DNA of 64,000 nt. Source: Calditerrivibrio nitroreducens DSM 19672 (GTDB lineage Bacteria; Chrysiogenota; Deferribacteres; Deferribacterales; Calditerrivibrionaceae). Positions within the stretch are counted from its first letter, which is position 1, and each line of letters starts with the position of its first letter. Positions 52,447 to 61,885 of the stretch are shown piece after piece. A program made the translations under genes and the position numbers. A model generated the notes under the pieces. The model had not been told where the DNA came from, made no database searches, and was given only the letters and a program-made list of their open reading frames with translations. Location of the stretch: positions 62,001 to 126,000 of the forward strand of contig NC_014758.1 in the NCBI RefSeq assembly GCF_000183405.1. The letters are read 5' to 3'.

Positions 52447-52846
52447 TGTGAGTCCAACTCCCCATGCCACCTTTTAGTATGTAAAGTCTCTTTTCGTCAA
52501 TACCTTTGCTTTTTATGTAATTGTAGGCATTTTCAGCTCCAGTTTTTCCTGCGGGGCAAACGACTATCACAGGTAGATTGTTCTGTTTTATCTTTTCAAT
52601 AACCGGATCGAGTCTTTTTTTCTCCTCATCCTTTTTAGCAGGGAATGCATAGGTTGGTATTGCCCCTACAATATGTTCATCATCAAAATCTTTTTTGGGT
52701 TGGATATCAACTATGATGAACTGCTTTTTAGATTTAATCCAGTTTGCCAGCTCATCGCCGGTAATGTAGTTGTAGCTGGAAAAAAGTCCTGCAAAGGCTT
52801 GAATTGATATTAATGCAAAAAATAGAATTAAATGTAGCTTTTTCAT
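52424..52846 (-). CDS. exported rhodanese-like protein
   Basis: Periplasmic single-domain rhodanese of 140 residues. It has a signal peptide (about 1-19, ending AFA), a rhodanese domain with IVDIQPKKDFDDEHI, and an active-site loop CPAGKTGA around residue 98. The fifth loop position is a basic-less variant of the usual CxxxxR. It heads the C_GCxxG / radical SAM set and overlaps the next gene by 23 bases. About 100 bases separate it from the LysR gene upstream, so it may have its own promoter. Confidence 0.85.
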   Translation of the reverse strand: MKKLHLILFFALISIQAFAGLFSSYNYITGDELANWIKSKKQFIIVDIQPKKDFDDEHIVGAIPTYAFPAKKDEEKKRLDPVIEKIKQNNLPVIVVCPAGKTGAENAYNYIKSKGIDEKRLYILKGGMGSWTHNEFSEPK

Positions 52847-52935
52847 TGTACCTCCTCGATTTTTTTATTTTGAAAATATAGATATATTTAAATATGCTAA
52901 TAGTCAAATAGGAAAATAGGAATTTTAATTTATAA

Positions 52936-52956
52936 AATATAGGTTTAGCCTATATT
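52936..52956 (-). terminator. AT-rich hairpin at the LysR gene stop
   Basis: AATATAGG (52936-52943) and CCTATATT (52949-52956) form an 8-bp stem over 5 bases at the LysR stop codon. On the minus strand it is followed by TTATAAATTAAAATT, so a weak terminator or attenuator before the rhodanese gene is possible. Confidence 0.4.
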
Positions 52957-53816
52957 AATTTGCAGATATTTTTAAAGCTATTATATTCTGGGGGAAGTTC
53001 TATGTCATTTCTATATATTGCATATATCCCTCTTTTTAGTTCAATATTTTTAAGGCGGTGTATAGATAGATTATTTTTTTTGGCTACAAATTTCGACATA
53101 AACCCAAAAAAGTCGTTATTTCTTATGAGATCAACGTACATGTCAAAGTCATTTGTAATGATGGTAGGATGGAGTTTATTAATTGATAAACCAGCTTTTT
53201 TTAGATAAGATTCTGCTTCTTTTCTGGTACCAGAGCCCTCATCCCTTGATATTAATTTGTATTTAAATAGATCCTCAATCTCCAATTCTTTTTTCTGGAT
53301 TAACCCCTTTCTGCCTGCTATTATAAGCTCATCTTCAAATATCTTTTCATAGGTAAGTTTCTCATCCGGAATAACAGTTCCCACAAAACCCAGGGGAATT
53401 TCATACTTTTTAACTTTTTCGATAATACTTATGGAATCGGATATATTGATGATCAATCTTATACCAGGATGGTTGATCTGGTAGTTCTTGATTGCTATAG
53501 GTAGAATAACGATCTTCGGTACACTGCTACTTCCTAATAAGAGCTTGTCAACAGACTCTTTTTTTATATCAAGATGCTCTAAAAATTTATCATACCGGTT
53601 TATTAGATCACTGATGCCCGGAAAGATTTCGCAGGCAAACTCTGTTGGTTTCATCTCTTTACCATTTCTTATAAATAGCTTTTTACCAATAATATGTTCC
53701 ATATTTTTTATATGTTCGCTAATAGTTGGCTGGGTGATGTTCATCTTCTCCGACGCCTTTGTGATACTTTTTTCTGTAAATACTGCTAAAAATATCTTCA
53801 TCTGATGGATATCCAT
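52950..53816 (-). CDS. LysR-family transcriptional regulator
   Basis: Regulator of 288 residues. It has an N-terminal winged helix (MDIHQMKIFLAVFTEKSITKASEKMNITQPTISEHIKNME as landmark, residues 1-40) and a periplasmic-binding-like co-inducer domain (about 90-288, with SSVPKIVILP, GFVGTVI and SRDEGSGTR). The last motif is seen in CysB/CysL-type regulators that bind anions, which would suit control of the adjoining uptake genes. It lies 8 bases after the ABC ATPase gene and about 100 bases before the rhodanese gene. Confidence 0.9.
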   Translation of the reverse strand: MDIHQMKIFLAVFTEKSITKASEKMNITQPTISEHIKNMEHIIGKKLFIRNGKEMKPTEFACEIFPGISDLINRYDKFLEHLDIKKESVDKLLLGSSSVPKIVILPIAIKNYQINHPGIRLIINISDSISIIEKVKKYEIPLGFVGTVIPDEKLTYEKIFEDELIIAGRKGLIQKKELEIEDLFKYKLISRDEGSGTRKEAESYLKKAGLSINKLHPTIITNDFDMYVDLIRNNDFFGFMSKFVAKKNNLSIHRLKNIELKRGIYAIYRNDIELPPEYNSFKNICKLI

Positions 53817-53824
53817 ACTTATAC

Positions 53825-54514
53825 CTATGGGGTTAATTTTATCTGACCTTTTGAAATAAATTTTAAAATCTCCTCTTTTGTACTCTTTTTATCAAGCAGA
53901 TCTACCCCTTCTAACCTCATATAATTGTTCTGCAAAGGTTTTGTATTAAAAATTGTAATGTTGTCTGATATGATAAGTGCCTCATCGATGTCATGGGTGA
54001 TATATATGAATGTGGCATTTATACGTTTTATGAAATGTTTTAACCCCGCCACGAGGTTTAATTTTGTGAAGTAGTCTAAATTACCAAAAGGCTCATCCAT
54101 TATGATTAGATCGGGATTTATGCTTAAGGCCCTTGCAATCTCCACCCTTTTCTTCATCCCTTTACTCAAAACCCGAGCTTTTAGTGGGGCGACGTTTGAA
54201 AGTCCCACAAGCTTAAGCGCTTCTAATGAACTATCTTTATCTCCGGACACATATTCTATATTTTTAAGTACCGATATATTTTCTATCAGTGAATCATACT
54301 GGGAGACGAAACCTACCTTTTTGAAGTTTTTAGTTATCTCTCCGCCCGTTGGCTTTAATCTACCAAGGATTAAGTTGATCAGTGTGGTTTTCCCTATACC
54401 ACTTTCACCTAATATTGCTTCAAATCTGTTTGACTTGAAATGGAGGGTGAGATCCTTAATGATCCTTTTATCTTCATACCCAAACGAAAGTGATTGTAAT
54501 CTTAGAATATCCAT
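53825..54514 (-). CDS. ABC transporter ATP-binding protein (nitrate/sulfonate/thiamine-precursor type)
   Basis: ATPase of 229 residues with Walker A GESGIGKTT (36-44), signature LSKGMKKRVEIAR, Walker B DLIIMDEPFG and the switch histidine in THDIDEA. It is a partner of the permease (overlap 13 bases) and the binding protein encoded upstream. This class (SsuB/TauB/ThiZ-like) energises import of sulfonates, nitrate or pyrimidine precursors. Confidence 0.92.
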   Translation of the reverse strand: MDILRLQSLSFGYEDKRIIKDLTLHFKSNRFEAILGESGIGKTTLINLILGRLKPTGGEITKNFKKVGFVSQYDSLIENISVLKNIEYVSGDKDSSLEALKLVGLSNVAPLKARVLSKGMKKRVEIARALSINPDLIIMDEPFGNLDYFTKLNLVAGLKHFIKRINATFIYITHDIDEALIISDNITIFNTKPLQNNYMRLEGVDLLDKKSTKEEILKFISKGQIKLTP

Positions 54515-55227
54515 CGTTTTATTCTCTCAAATCCGATTTCTAATCCCTTTTGTGCTAATATTCCTGAGATAACTATGATTAAGATGTAAGCCATCACTTC
54601 GTCCATATTGAAGCTTACCTTTTTTTCCACGAGTCTGTATCCAAGTCCGTTTGTGCCAGCTATGAATTCCGCCATTATGAGTAATTTAAATCCCAGAGAG
54701 AATGTAAGGCTTAGTATCGAAGAAAAACTTTCCACAAGGGATGGGATGTAAAAGAAAAGGGCTCTTCTATAAAATGGTACTCTAAATATATCAGAAATCT
54801 CTATTACATGTCTATTTAGCTGGTCAAAAACAGAAAGAAAAGATAACGTTATTGTGGGGATCAATGTCACAACGATAGTCAGGATAACGGTATAATCACC
54901 AACCCCCACAAAAAGCATGAAGAAGGTAAGATAAGCGATATTCGGTACCTTTAAAGCGGAAGATGATATTATTGATACTGATCTTTTTATGATGTCATAT
55001 TTTTGTGCAGTAATCGCAAGTATAAGTGCCGTAATTATTGAAATAGTATAGCCGAAGAGTAGCCTCAGGAGACTACTCCAGGTATTTTTTAAAAGGTCAT
55101 AATTAATGGATTGGTAGATTACTTTTAATACATGAAAAGGACCCGGGAGGATGTAGCTTTCGGTAAAAAATGAAGCAACCTCCCAGATCAAAAGAAACAG
55201 GATCACCAGAAAAATCTTTAACTTCAT
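54502..55227 (-). CDS. ABC transporter permease (SsuC/TauC-like)
   Basis: Inner-membrane permease of 241 residues with six hydrophobic segments. The cytoplasmic EAA-like loop is degenerate (RVPFYRRALFFYIPSLVESFSSILSLTFSLGFKLLIMAEFI, about 151-191), followed by GTNGLGYRL, which is diagnostic of the nitrate/taurine/sulfonate permease family. It overlaps both neighbours. Substrate not determined. Confidence 0.9.
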   Translation of the reverse strand: MKLKIFLVILFLLIWEVASFFTESYILPGPFHVLKVIYQSINYDLLKNTWSSLLRLLFGYTISIITALILAITAQKYDIIKRSVSIISSSALKVPNIAYLTFFMLFVGVGDYTVILTIVVTLIPTITLSFLSVFDQLNRHVIEISDIFRVPFYRRALFFYIPSLVESFSSILSLTFSLGFKLLIMAEFIAGTNGLGYRLVEKKVSFNMDEVMAYILIIVISGILAQKGLEIGFERIKRWIF

Positions 55228-56030
55228 TCTTTGTATTCAAAATATTCAAATTTCAGTCTTTTATTTTTTATCGCTTCCTCCAGTGCTGCGGATGGAAATT
55301 CCATATTGAAATAATTTTTAAAGTTGCTGTTAAATATTTTTGTAGCCTCATCAGGATTGTTTTCGATAAACTCCACTGCCTTCTTAGTTGCTTCAACTAA
55401 TTTTCTTTGAGTTTCCACATCTTTTGCTAACAGGGCATTTATTGGATATCTATAAGGGGTAGGGTACAGAGAGAGGATATCGTAAACGTAATAATTTTTA
55501 TTCAATTTTTTCATTTTCAGTATTACGTTGCTTACATGGGGTTCCGGCAGAAATATGGCATTGTATTCACCTTTAAGAAATAGCTGAACAGCTATATTTA
55601 AATCGGTGAAAAGGGGTTCTTTTTTAATGTTGAGCTTTTTAAAGAGGATATCCGGTGAGCCACCTCTAAAGGAACCGACGATGTTAAATCTTTCCAGATC
55701 AGACTTGTCTTTGATCGGCTCTGTGGTGATAATATGAACCGCCCTGCTAATGGAGGAACCGGCATATACCCAATTGAAATCTTTTGCCAATTTTTGTGCA
55801 GCTTCGTAATTTACAAATACCGCATCCACTTTACGAGATTTCATCAGCCCCACCATCGTTGAAACATCACCCATAACAGGCACAAATTGGATCTCTGCGA
55901 AGTTTTTGTCCTTCATAACAAAAGCGACTACCACATTGGGGTTTGGAAGTGATCCAATCGTGATTGTGGAACCATAGGCAAAAATGGTAAAAAACAGTGT
56001 AAAAAAGATTGCAAAAACACCTCTTTTCAT
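55224..56030 (-). CDS. ABC transporter substrate-binding protein (NMT1/THI5/SsuA-like)
   Basis: Periplasmic protein of 268 residues with a signal peptide (about 1-19, ending AYG). It has a two-lobed fold: ITIGSLPNPNVVVAFVM, an internal VDAVFVNYEAAQ loop and GSFRGGSPDILFKKL in the second lobe. Related proteins bind taurine, alkanesulfonates, nitrate or thiamine pyrimidine. Given the rhodanese and thiol-rich genes downstream, a sulfur compound is a reasonable guess only. It starts 10 bases after the pglF-like gene ends, with AGGAGG. Confidence 0.88.
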   Translation of the reverse strand: MKRGVFAIFFTLFFTIFAYGSTITIGSLPNPNVVVAFVMKDKNFAEIQFVPVMGDVSTMVGLMKSRKVDAVFVNYEAAQKLAKDFNWVYAGSSISRAVHIITTEPIKDKSDLERFNIVGSFRGGSPDILFKKLNIKKEPLFTDLNIAVQLFLKGEYNAIFLPEPHVSNVILKMKKLNKNYYVYDILSLYPTPYRYPINALLAKDVETQRKLVEATKKAVEFIENNPDEATKIFNSNFKNYFNMEFPSAALEEAIKNKRLKFEYFEYKE

Positions 56031-56040
56031 ATAACCTCCT

Positions 56041-57861
56041 TTACTTTAGAGTTGGTATTAATCTTCTCATAATATCTTTGATCTCTGATAGATTTAAACT
56101 TCCACTTTTTTCCAGAAGATCATTTATGACGTTTAATACTATATCCTTGTCAATAGGTTGCTGTTTTGCTATCCATATCTTATCATATTCAGTTTTCGTG
56201 CTCCCCTCTTCATCCAATAAAAGCTCTTCGTAGAGCTTTTCTCCAGGTCTTAATCCTGTGAATACGATGTCTATCTCTTTATATGGTTCAAAATTTGAAA
56301 GTCTTATCATCTCTTCTGCAAGTTTGAGGATCTTTACAGGTTCTCCCATATCAAGTAGAAATAGTTCACCCCCTTTGCCGATACCCCCCGCCTGTAGTAC
56401 CAGTTGAACCGCCTCAGGTATCGTCATGAAATATCTTGTGACCTCAGGATGGGTGACTGTGACGGGGCCACCATTTTTTATCTGCTCTTTGAATATAGGT
56501 ATCACAGATCCATTGCTTCCAAGGACATTTCCAAATCTCACTATGATAAACTTTGTCTTTAGATCATCCGGGAATGTTTTTATGTAAAGCTCAGCAATTC
56601 TTTTGGTTGCCCCCATTATATTTGTGGGGTTTACGGCTTTATCTGTGGATATCAGTATAAATTTATCCACTTCATATTTACACGATAGATCAGCTATTAC
56701 CTTTGTGCCGAATATATTATTCCATATCGCTTCGTCTGGATTTAATTCCATCATTGGGACATGTTTATAGGCTGCAGCATGTATTACAATATCAGGTTTG
56801 TAAGATTTAAAAAGCTGTTCCATCTTAACAATATTCTTTACATCGCCGATGATGGTTGTTAGATTTAAATCATTTTTACTGGATTTCAGATAATTTTCTA
56901 TAAAAAAGAGGGGAGTTTCTGCTATATCCAGAATTATAAGGTTTTTGGGGGAGTATCTGGATACCTGTCTTGCAATCTCCCCACCAATACTGCCACCAGC
57001 ACCAGTCACAAGTACTACTTTATCCTTGAGGTATTGTTCGATTTCAGCAAGTTTGAGCTTAATGGGTGGGCGCCCGAGCAGGTCTTCAATCTCAACATCT
57101 CTTATCCTATTTACAGAAAGTTTACCTTCAAGTATCTCTCCAAACCCCGGTATAATCTTATATCCCACAGCGGCTTCCCGACATTTTTCAACGATCCTTT
57201 GCATCTCTTCTTTACTTGCGGAGGGGATTGCAATTACTATTTCATCTATCTCATCATCCTTAGCTATTATAGGGATCTCTTTGGTGGAACCTATTACAGG
57301 TATTCCAAGGATTCTTGTTTTAATCTTTCTTTCGTCATCATCCACAAACCCCACCACTTCAGCATGTAATTTGTCGTTATCTTTTATCTCCCTTGCTATC
57401 ATCTGTCCTGCACTTCCGGCCCCCACTATCAGCACCCTCTTTTTGGTGACTTTTTCCCCTAAAAATTTACCATAACTTTCTTTAAAAAGCCTCGGGGAAA
57501 CCCTTAAAATGAATATAAGGATCGTAAAAAGTAAAAGATCTATAATGAACGCAGATCGTGGCATTTTGTAGAAACCGTAGATCAGGTATAGGTAAACCAT
57601 TATAAAAAAGGTTGATATAAAGCTTGAACGGATTATATTTAAAGCATCATAGATAGATACAAACCTCCACCAACCTCTGAAAAAATTGAAATACCAGAAT
57701 ACTAAAAGCTTTGTGAATACTATTAACGGTAGATGTTTTACAAGTTCGTTGAAAAAGTCATCCGGGATATTAAATTCAAATCTTAAAAGATACGATACAT
57801 ATATGGAAAAGATGGCGATAGATATGAATAAAACTACCGCCACAACTTTTTTTACGTTCAT
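56041..57861 (-). CDS. pglF: membrane-bound nucleotide-sugar 4,6-dehydratase (PglF/CapD/FlaA1 family)
   Basis: Protein of 606 residues. Four N-terminal membrane segments (about 1-115) are followed by a first Rossmann fold (VGAGSAGQM, about 147-155) and a catalytic SDR domain (VTGAGGSIGGEIARQ, about 287-301). The catalytic region STDKAVNPTNIMGATKR has Met where classical SDRs have Tyr, as is normal for PglF/FlaA1. It would make UDP-4-keto-6-deoxy-GlcNAc for bacillosamine-type sugars. It follows two oligosaccharyltransferase genes by 3 bases, supporting a role in glycoprotein glycan synthesis. Capsule or O-antigen synthesis is the alternative. Confidence 0.88.
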   Translation of the reverse strand: MNVKKVVAVVLFISIAIFSIYVSYLLRFEFNIPDDFFNELVKHLPLIVFTKLLVFWYFNFFRGWWRFVSIYDALNIIRSSFISTFFIMVYLYLIYGFYKMPRSAFIIDLLLFTILIFILRVSPRLFKESYGKFLGEKVTKKRVLIVGAGSAGQMIAREIKDNDKLHAEVVGFVDDDERKIKTRILGIPVIGSTKEIPIIAKDDEIDEIVIAIPSASKEEMQRIVEKCREAAVGYKIIPGFGEILEGKLSVNRIRDVEIEDLLGRPPIKLKLAEIEQYLKDKVVLVTGAGGSIGGEIARQVSRYSPKNLIILDIAETPLFFIENYLKSSKNDLNLTTIIGDVKNIVKMEQLFKSYKPDIVIHAAAYKHVPMMELNPDEAIWNNIFGTKVIADLSCKYEVDKFILISTDKAVNPTNIMGATKRIAELYIKTFPDDLKTKFIIVRFGNVLGSNGSVIPIFKEQIKNGGPVTVTHPEVTRYFMTIPEAVQLVLQAGGIGKGGELFLLDMGEPVKILKLAEEMIRLSNFEPYKEIDIVFTGLRPGEKLYEELLLDEEGSTKTEYDKIWIAKQQPIDKDIVLNVINDLLEKSGSLNLSEIKDIMRRLIPTLK

Positions 57862-57864
57862 CTC

Positions 57865-59874
57865 CTATTCCACTTTTACCCTGAATGCTCTTGCATGGGG
57901 AAAATTGTTGTAAATCTCTTCAAACAGGTTCGTATCATAATTACCCAGAAGGTACATCTGGTTGAAGTTTGATCTATACACCGTTTCGGTAAGAATAAAT
58001 GATCCTATTAGATTGTTGTTATAAGCAACGAGTTGTATGGTTATATCCGAACTATGTGGGTATTCGAGGTTTTGGATAAGTTTACCATTTTGGGTTATAA
58101 CGAAACGTTTTATGGGTACCTGTTTATTTATGAGGCCGGTTTCCGTATCCAGAATGGCATTTTCACACTGTAAAATTTTACCATCAAAACTTTTACAGGT
58201 CAAATCACGGTATCCCTCAGGCTTTGTCACTTTTTTTTCAAAATCCCAGTTGCCAAAAAAAGCAAGTGCACCATATTTCCCGATCATATCGGAGGTGTAG
58301 AGAACGATGATATTTTTGTTTTTCGGTTTTCCGTTATAATTCATAATACCTTGAACAGCGGAATTGGCAGATTTGTTGTCATCAAGCATCTTATTTATCC
58401 CTTCAAACTTGAAGTTGTCTATAGCACTGATGATGCCATACATTTTTTTCTGGTCGGTTTCCACAAATGCTTTGGCGGTAAAATAACTTCTGTCAGCCCC
58501 ATGGACACCCCCATCATGGTAGACGGAAAACTCCCCGATATCCATCAAGGCATATCCAAAATCCCACCAGGTAAATACCGGAGAGCCTTTTGGGACTTTA
58601 TCTTTTATATCAAGAAAGCTGTTTTGGATCGGTGTGGGGATGGATGGGGGTAGCACGACGTTGTAGGCGGTAAGGGTGTTTGATGCCCCAAAGAATATAA
58701 GATAGATAACAAGAGGTAAAACGAAATCGTTGATCTTCTGATCCATCTTCAGGTATTTCAAACCATAATACAATATAAGAAATAGTATATAAGCAAGCCC
58801 CGCCCCTGCAAGGGGTGCCAGAAACATAGAAAACCTGTTCCCTGAAATAAATGCAAGCATACCAAGCCCAAGTAGAGGTAAAAGCGGTATCATCTGCTTG
58901 AATTTCAAAATAAATGCGGCAAAAATACCGATTATTCCAAGAGCTGCCACTTTAGGATTCCCCAGAATCATGCTCAGGATCTCACCCCAGTTTTTCTTAT
59001 TCGATTCAGATATTGTTTCCATTATATTTGGCCAGGATATATTTGCCAGTTTTAATTCTGTTTTATGGAAATAACCTGTTTTGAAGACAAAATCGAATAG
59101 GTTACCAATACCATAGATGAAAAACAATGGATTCGACAGCAAAATGTAAATTCCTGTAAGTATGGCTATATCTTTTATTTTAAATTTATAAATCAAAAGA
59201 TACACCACCAATAAAACCCCATATACAACGGCAAATCCGTAGTGCTGGTACCACCAGTTCATCAAGAGCATAAAAAATCCCGCCAACCCTGCATAAATGT
59301 ATTGCTTTTTCTTATCCTCCGTCTGGGTAATCATAAGGAAAAATAACCCAATTATAATAGGGAAAAAAAGAAGTAAACTATCTGTATCAACTCTTCCATT
59401 ACAAGATCTTACATAATAGGCATAACTGAATGTGCCGAATAATCCTCCTGCAATTCCCACAAGACCAAGACCAATTCTGTAAAAATATATCCCAAGGGGG
59501 ATGATAAAAAGACCGGCGAAGATGGATGTGAAGCATATCCCCGTAATGTATAAGTCACTGGAAAAAAGTTTAGGTAGTTTCGCCAGCAGAAAGACCAGCA
59601 TCGAAGGATATGAAGGGAATAAATCATGATCGGGGTAAGATTTGAGGGGATCTGTTTTATTATCCCCAAATTTGCCGTTGTTAAATTCCTTTGCCAGCCT
59701 TGTCCAGTAATATGCATCAAGTGTGGTCATGGAGATTCTACCATCTCTGGCGTAAGTGGCTTCTTTCTGGGTGTTCCATACGGAAAGCTGCCAGAATCTT
59801 TTATAGGTGGATATCCCAAACGTTATTGCAATGAAAACAATTAAAAGAACCATTGATATGGAAAGCTTCTTCAT
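57865..59874 (-). CDS. STT3/PglB-type oligosaccharyltransferase, copy 1
   Basis: Integral membrane GT-C enzyme of 669 residues with about a dozen hydrophobic segments and a periplasmic C-terminal domain. The first acidic motif is in TTLDAYYWTRLA (D53) and the second is in GRVDTDSL (160-167). The sequon-binding motif WWDFG is at 436-440, the counterpart of WWDYG in PglB. These are the hallmarks of the enzyme that transfers a lipid-linked glycan to Asn in Asn-x-Ser/Thr. It lies 9 bases after a related copy. Confidence 0.9.
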   Translation of the reverse strand: MKKLSISMVLLIVFIAITFGISTYKRFWQLSVWNTQKEATYARDGRISMTTLDAYYWTRLAKEFNNGKFGDNKTDPLKSYPDHDLFPSYPSMLVFLLAKLPKLFSSDLYITGICFTSIFAGLFIIPLGIYFYRIGLGLVGIAGGLFGTFSYAYYVRSCNGRVDTDSLLLFFPIIIGLFFLMITQTEDKKKQYIYAGLAGFFMLLMNWWYQHYGFAVVYGVLLVVYLLIYKFKIKDIAILTGIYILLSNPLFFIYGIGNLFDFVFKTGYFHKTELKLANISWPNIMETISESNKKNWGEILSMILGNPKVAALGIIGIFAAFILKFKQMIPLLPLLGLGMLAFISGNRFSMFLAPLAGAGLAYILFLILYYGLKYLKMDQKINDFVLPLVIYLIFFGASNTLTAYNVVLPPSIPTPIQNSFLDIKDKVPKGSPVFTWWDFGYALMDIGEFSVYHDGGVHGADRSYFTAKAFVETDQKKMYGIISAIDNFKFEGINKMLDDNKSANSAVQGIMNYNGKPKNKNIIVLYTSDMIGKYGALAFFGNWDFEKKVTKPEGYRDLTCKSFDGKILQCENAILDTETGLINKQVPIKRFVITQNGKLIQNLEYPHSSDITIQLVAYNNNLIGSFILTETVYRSNFNQMYLLGNYDTNLFEEIYNNFPHARAFRVKVE

Positions 59875-59883
59875 TAAAACCCC

Positions 59884-61881
59884 CTACTTTACTCTAAAAA
59901 TTCTCATTATTGGGAAATTATCATAAACCTTTTCAAATATTTTGTCATCATATTTTCCAAAAAAGTATAGCTGGTTAAAGTTTGATTGAAACACAGAGTC
60001 ATCTAAGATATATGATATAAAAACCTGATTATTTTTTAATACTATCTGAATAATCCTTCCATCCACGTTGAAATCGTAATGTTTTACTATCCCGGATTCG
60101 TCGATTATGTATACATTTGAAAGCTGTTCATCCCCCCACACCCCCTGGGTTATATCCACGTCAACGTCGTTACATCTAAGTATAGATCCATTATAATTGC
60201 AGTTTAATTTTTCGTAATCGTCGTAGTCACTTTTTTTCTTATCAAAATCCCATCTGGCAAAAAAATCGATCCCATCATATTTGTAGACCATATCGTAGGA
60301 AACGGCCACAAGTATATTTCCATTCTTCACTGGGAGGGTGAAATTTGTTGCTTCATTGATGATTTTTTTGGGATCCACATCACCATTTTCAAGCATTTTA
60401 AAACCTTTGTGATCAAAATAACTTATGATGTTTCTCATCTTCATCTGATCCGGTAATGAAAAACTCAACCCCACAAAGTAAGTTCTCTCCTTTCCCTGTA
60501 TTCCGCCATCATGAACGGTGCTAAAATTTGCAAGATCCTGGTAAGCATATCCAAAATCCCACCATGTCCAGACGACCGGAACTGATCCAAACCGATCTTT
60601 TATATCTATCATAGTTTGCTGGATATTCAAAGGTACTGATGGGGTAGGTTTGTAATGAACACCGCTAAAAAAATAGATTACAACAACCATTAATACAATT
60701 GATATGATTGTGGATATCGATTCGCTGAAAATTTTTATATGTTCTTTAAATACCTTTAGCCCATTGTCAACAAGATATTCCGATGAAAAGTATATTAAAT
60801 ATCCCAGACCGGCAAAAATAAATGGGGACAGGTACATTGTGAATCGGTTGCCAGATTTAAATGATATAAGCCCCAGAAGTAAAATTGGTAAAAGAGGTAA
60901 TATATCAAATCTTAATCGAAGGATAAGAAGCCCAAGACCTATTAATCCTGCCAATCCTAAATACTTATCGCCAGCAGCGTATAACAGAATCGTTTGCCAA
61001 CTCTGTTTTTGGGTTTCTGATATGAATTCGGCTATGTTTGGCCATGCAATTTTATTCACATTTAATGCCTCACCGGCAAAATATTTTGAACCAAAAACGA
61101 AATAGATAATATTATCGATACCGCTCATAAAATATTTTGGGTTTGCAAATAGGATGAATAGGATGATTGAAGTCAACATAGCCCAAAACTTCACCCTTTT
61201 TATGATAAGGTATAATACAAATACCCCCAGATATGCTATCAGAAAGCCTGGATATTGGTACCACCACATAAAGAGATATGCGGTTATACCAAGGGCAATC
61301 GAAGCGATATACCTACGGTAACCTTCGAGCTTAGGGATGAGATATATAAGATAGCTCATCATGAAAGGGAAAAATAGGTTCAGGCAGTCTGTGTCCACCC
61401 TACCTACATATGTCCTGTAAAGATATGAATAGCTAAAGGTGGTTAATATCGTAGTAACAATAGCTGTGGATGTAAAACCACAGGAGTATAGGTACAGAAA
61501 AAGTGGGATGATGAAAACACTGGAAAGTATTATTACGAGATAGACACCTGCGTAATAGTAATTCCCGGTTAATTTTGAAGTCTTGTTTATGAGATAGACC
61601 AGAAGATTGTGTGTTTCAAGTTTGAAGGTGTATGGGTGATCGGGGTAACCTCTATAGATATCAGGTATCTTTTTATCTGTCAGATTATCATAGGCTCTGG
61701 CAAGTCTTATCCAGTAGTATCCATCAAGGGTGGTCAAAGAAACAGTATCCTTAACAAAATAAGATGGGTGGTTTACTTTCCATTCATATAGCTGGTAATA
61801 CCTGAATCCTGACGAGATGGCTACGATTAGTAATATCAGCAAAAATATTGCAACCCTTGTAAACTTTCTGTTCTTAAGCAT
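59884..61881 (-). CDS. STT3/PglB-type oligosaccharyltransferase, copy 2
   Basis: Paralogue of the next gene, 665 residues, with the same layout: N-terminal TTLDGYYWIRLA, VGRVDTDCL, and the WWDFGYAYQDLANFSTVHDGG region near residue 440. Overall identity with its neighbour is moderate by eye, so the duplication is old. Both copies keep all motifs, so both are probably active. It sits 4 bases downstream of the sugar-1-phosphate transferase gene. Confidence 0.9.
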   Translation of the reverse strand: MLKNRKFTRVAIFLLILLIVAISSGFRYYQLYEWKVNHPSYFVKDTVSLTTLDGYYWIRLARAYDNLTDKKIPDIYRGYPDHPYTFKLETHNLLVYLINKTSKLTGNYYYAGVYLVIILSSVFIIPLFLYLYSCGFTSTAIVTTILTTFSYSYLYRTYVGRVDTDCLNLFFPFMMSYLIYLIPKLEGYRRYIASIALGITAYLFMWWYQYPGFLIAYLGVFVLYLIIKRVKFWAMLTSIILFILFANPKYFMSGIDNIIYFVFGSKYFAGEALNVNKIAWPNIAEFISETQKQSWQTILLYAAGDKYLGLAGLIGLGLLILRLRFDILPLLPILLLGLISFKSGNRFTMYLSPFIFAGLGYLIYFSSEYLVDNGLKVFKEHIKIFSESISTIISIVLMVVVIYFFSGVHYKPTPSVPLNIQQTMIDIKDRFGSVPVVWTWWDFGYAYQDLANFSTVHDGGIQGKERTYFVGLSFSLPDQMKMRNIISYFDHKGFKMLENGDVDPKKIINEATNFTLPVKNGNILVAVSYDMVYKYDGIDFFARWDFDKKKSDYDDYEKLNCNYNGSILRCNDVDVDITQGVWGDEQLSNVYIIDESGIVKHYDFNVDGRIIQIVLKNNQVFISYILDDSVFQSNFNQLYFFGKYDDKIFEKVYDNFPIMRIFRVK

Positions 61882-61885
61882 AGTA

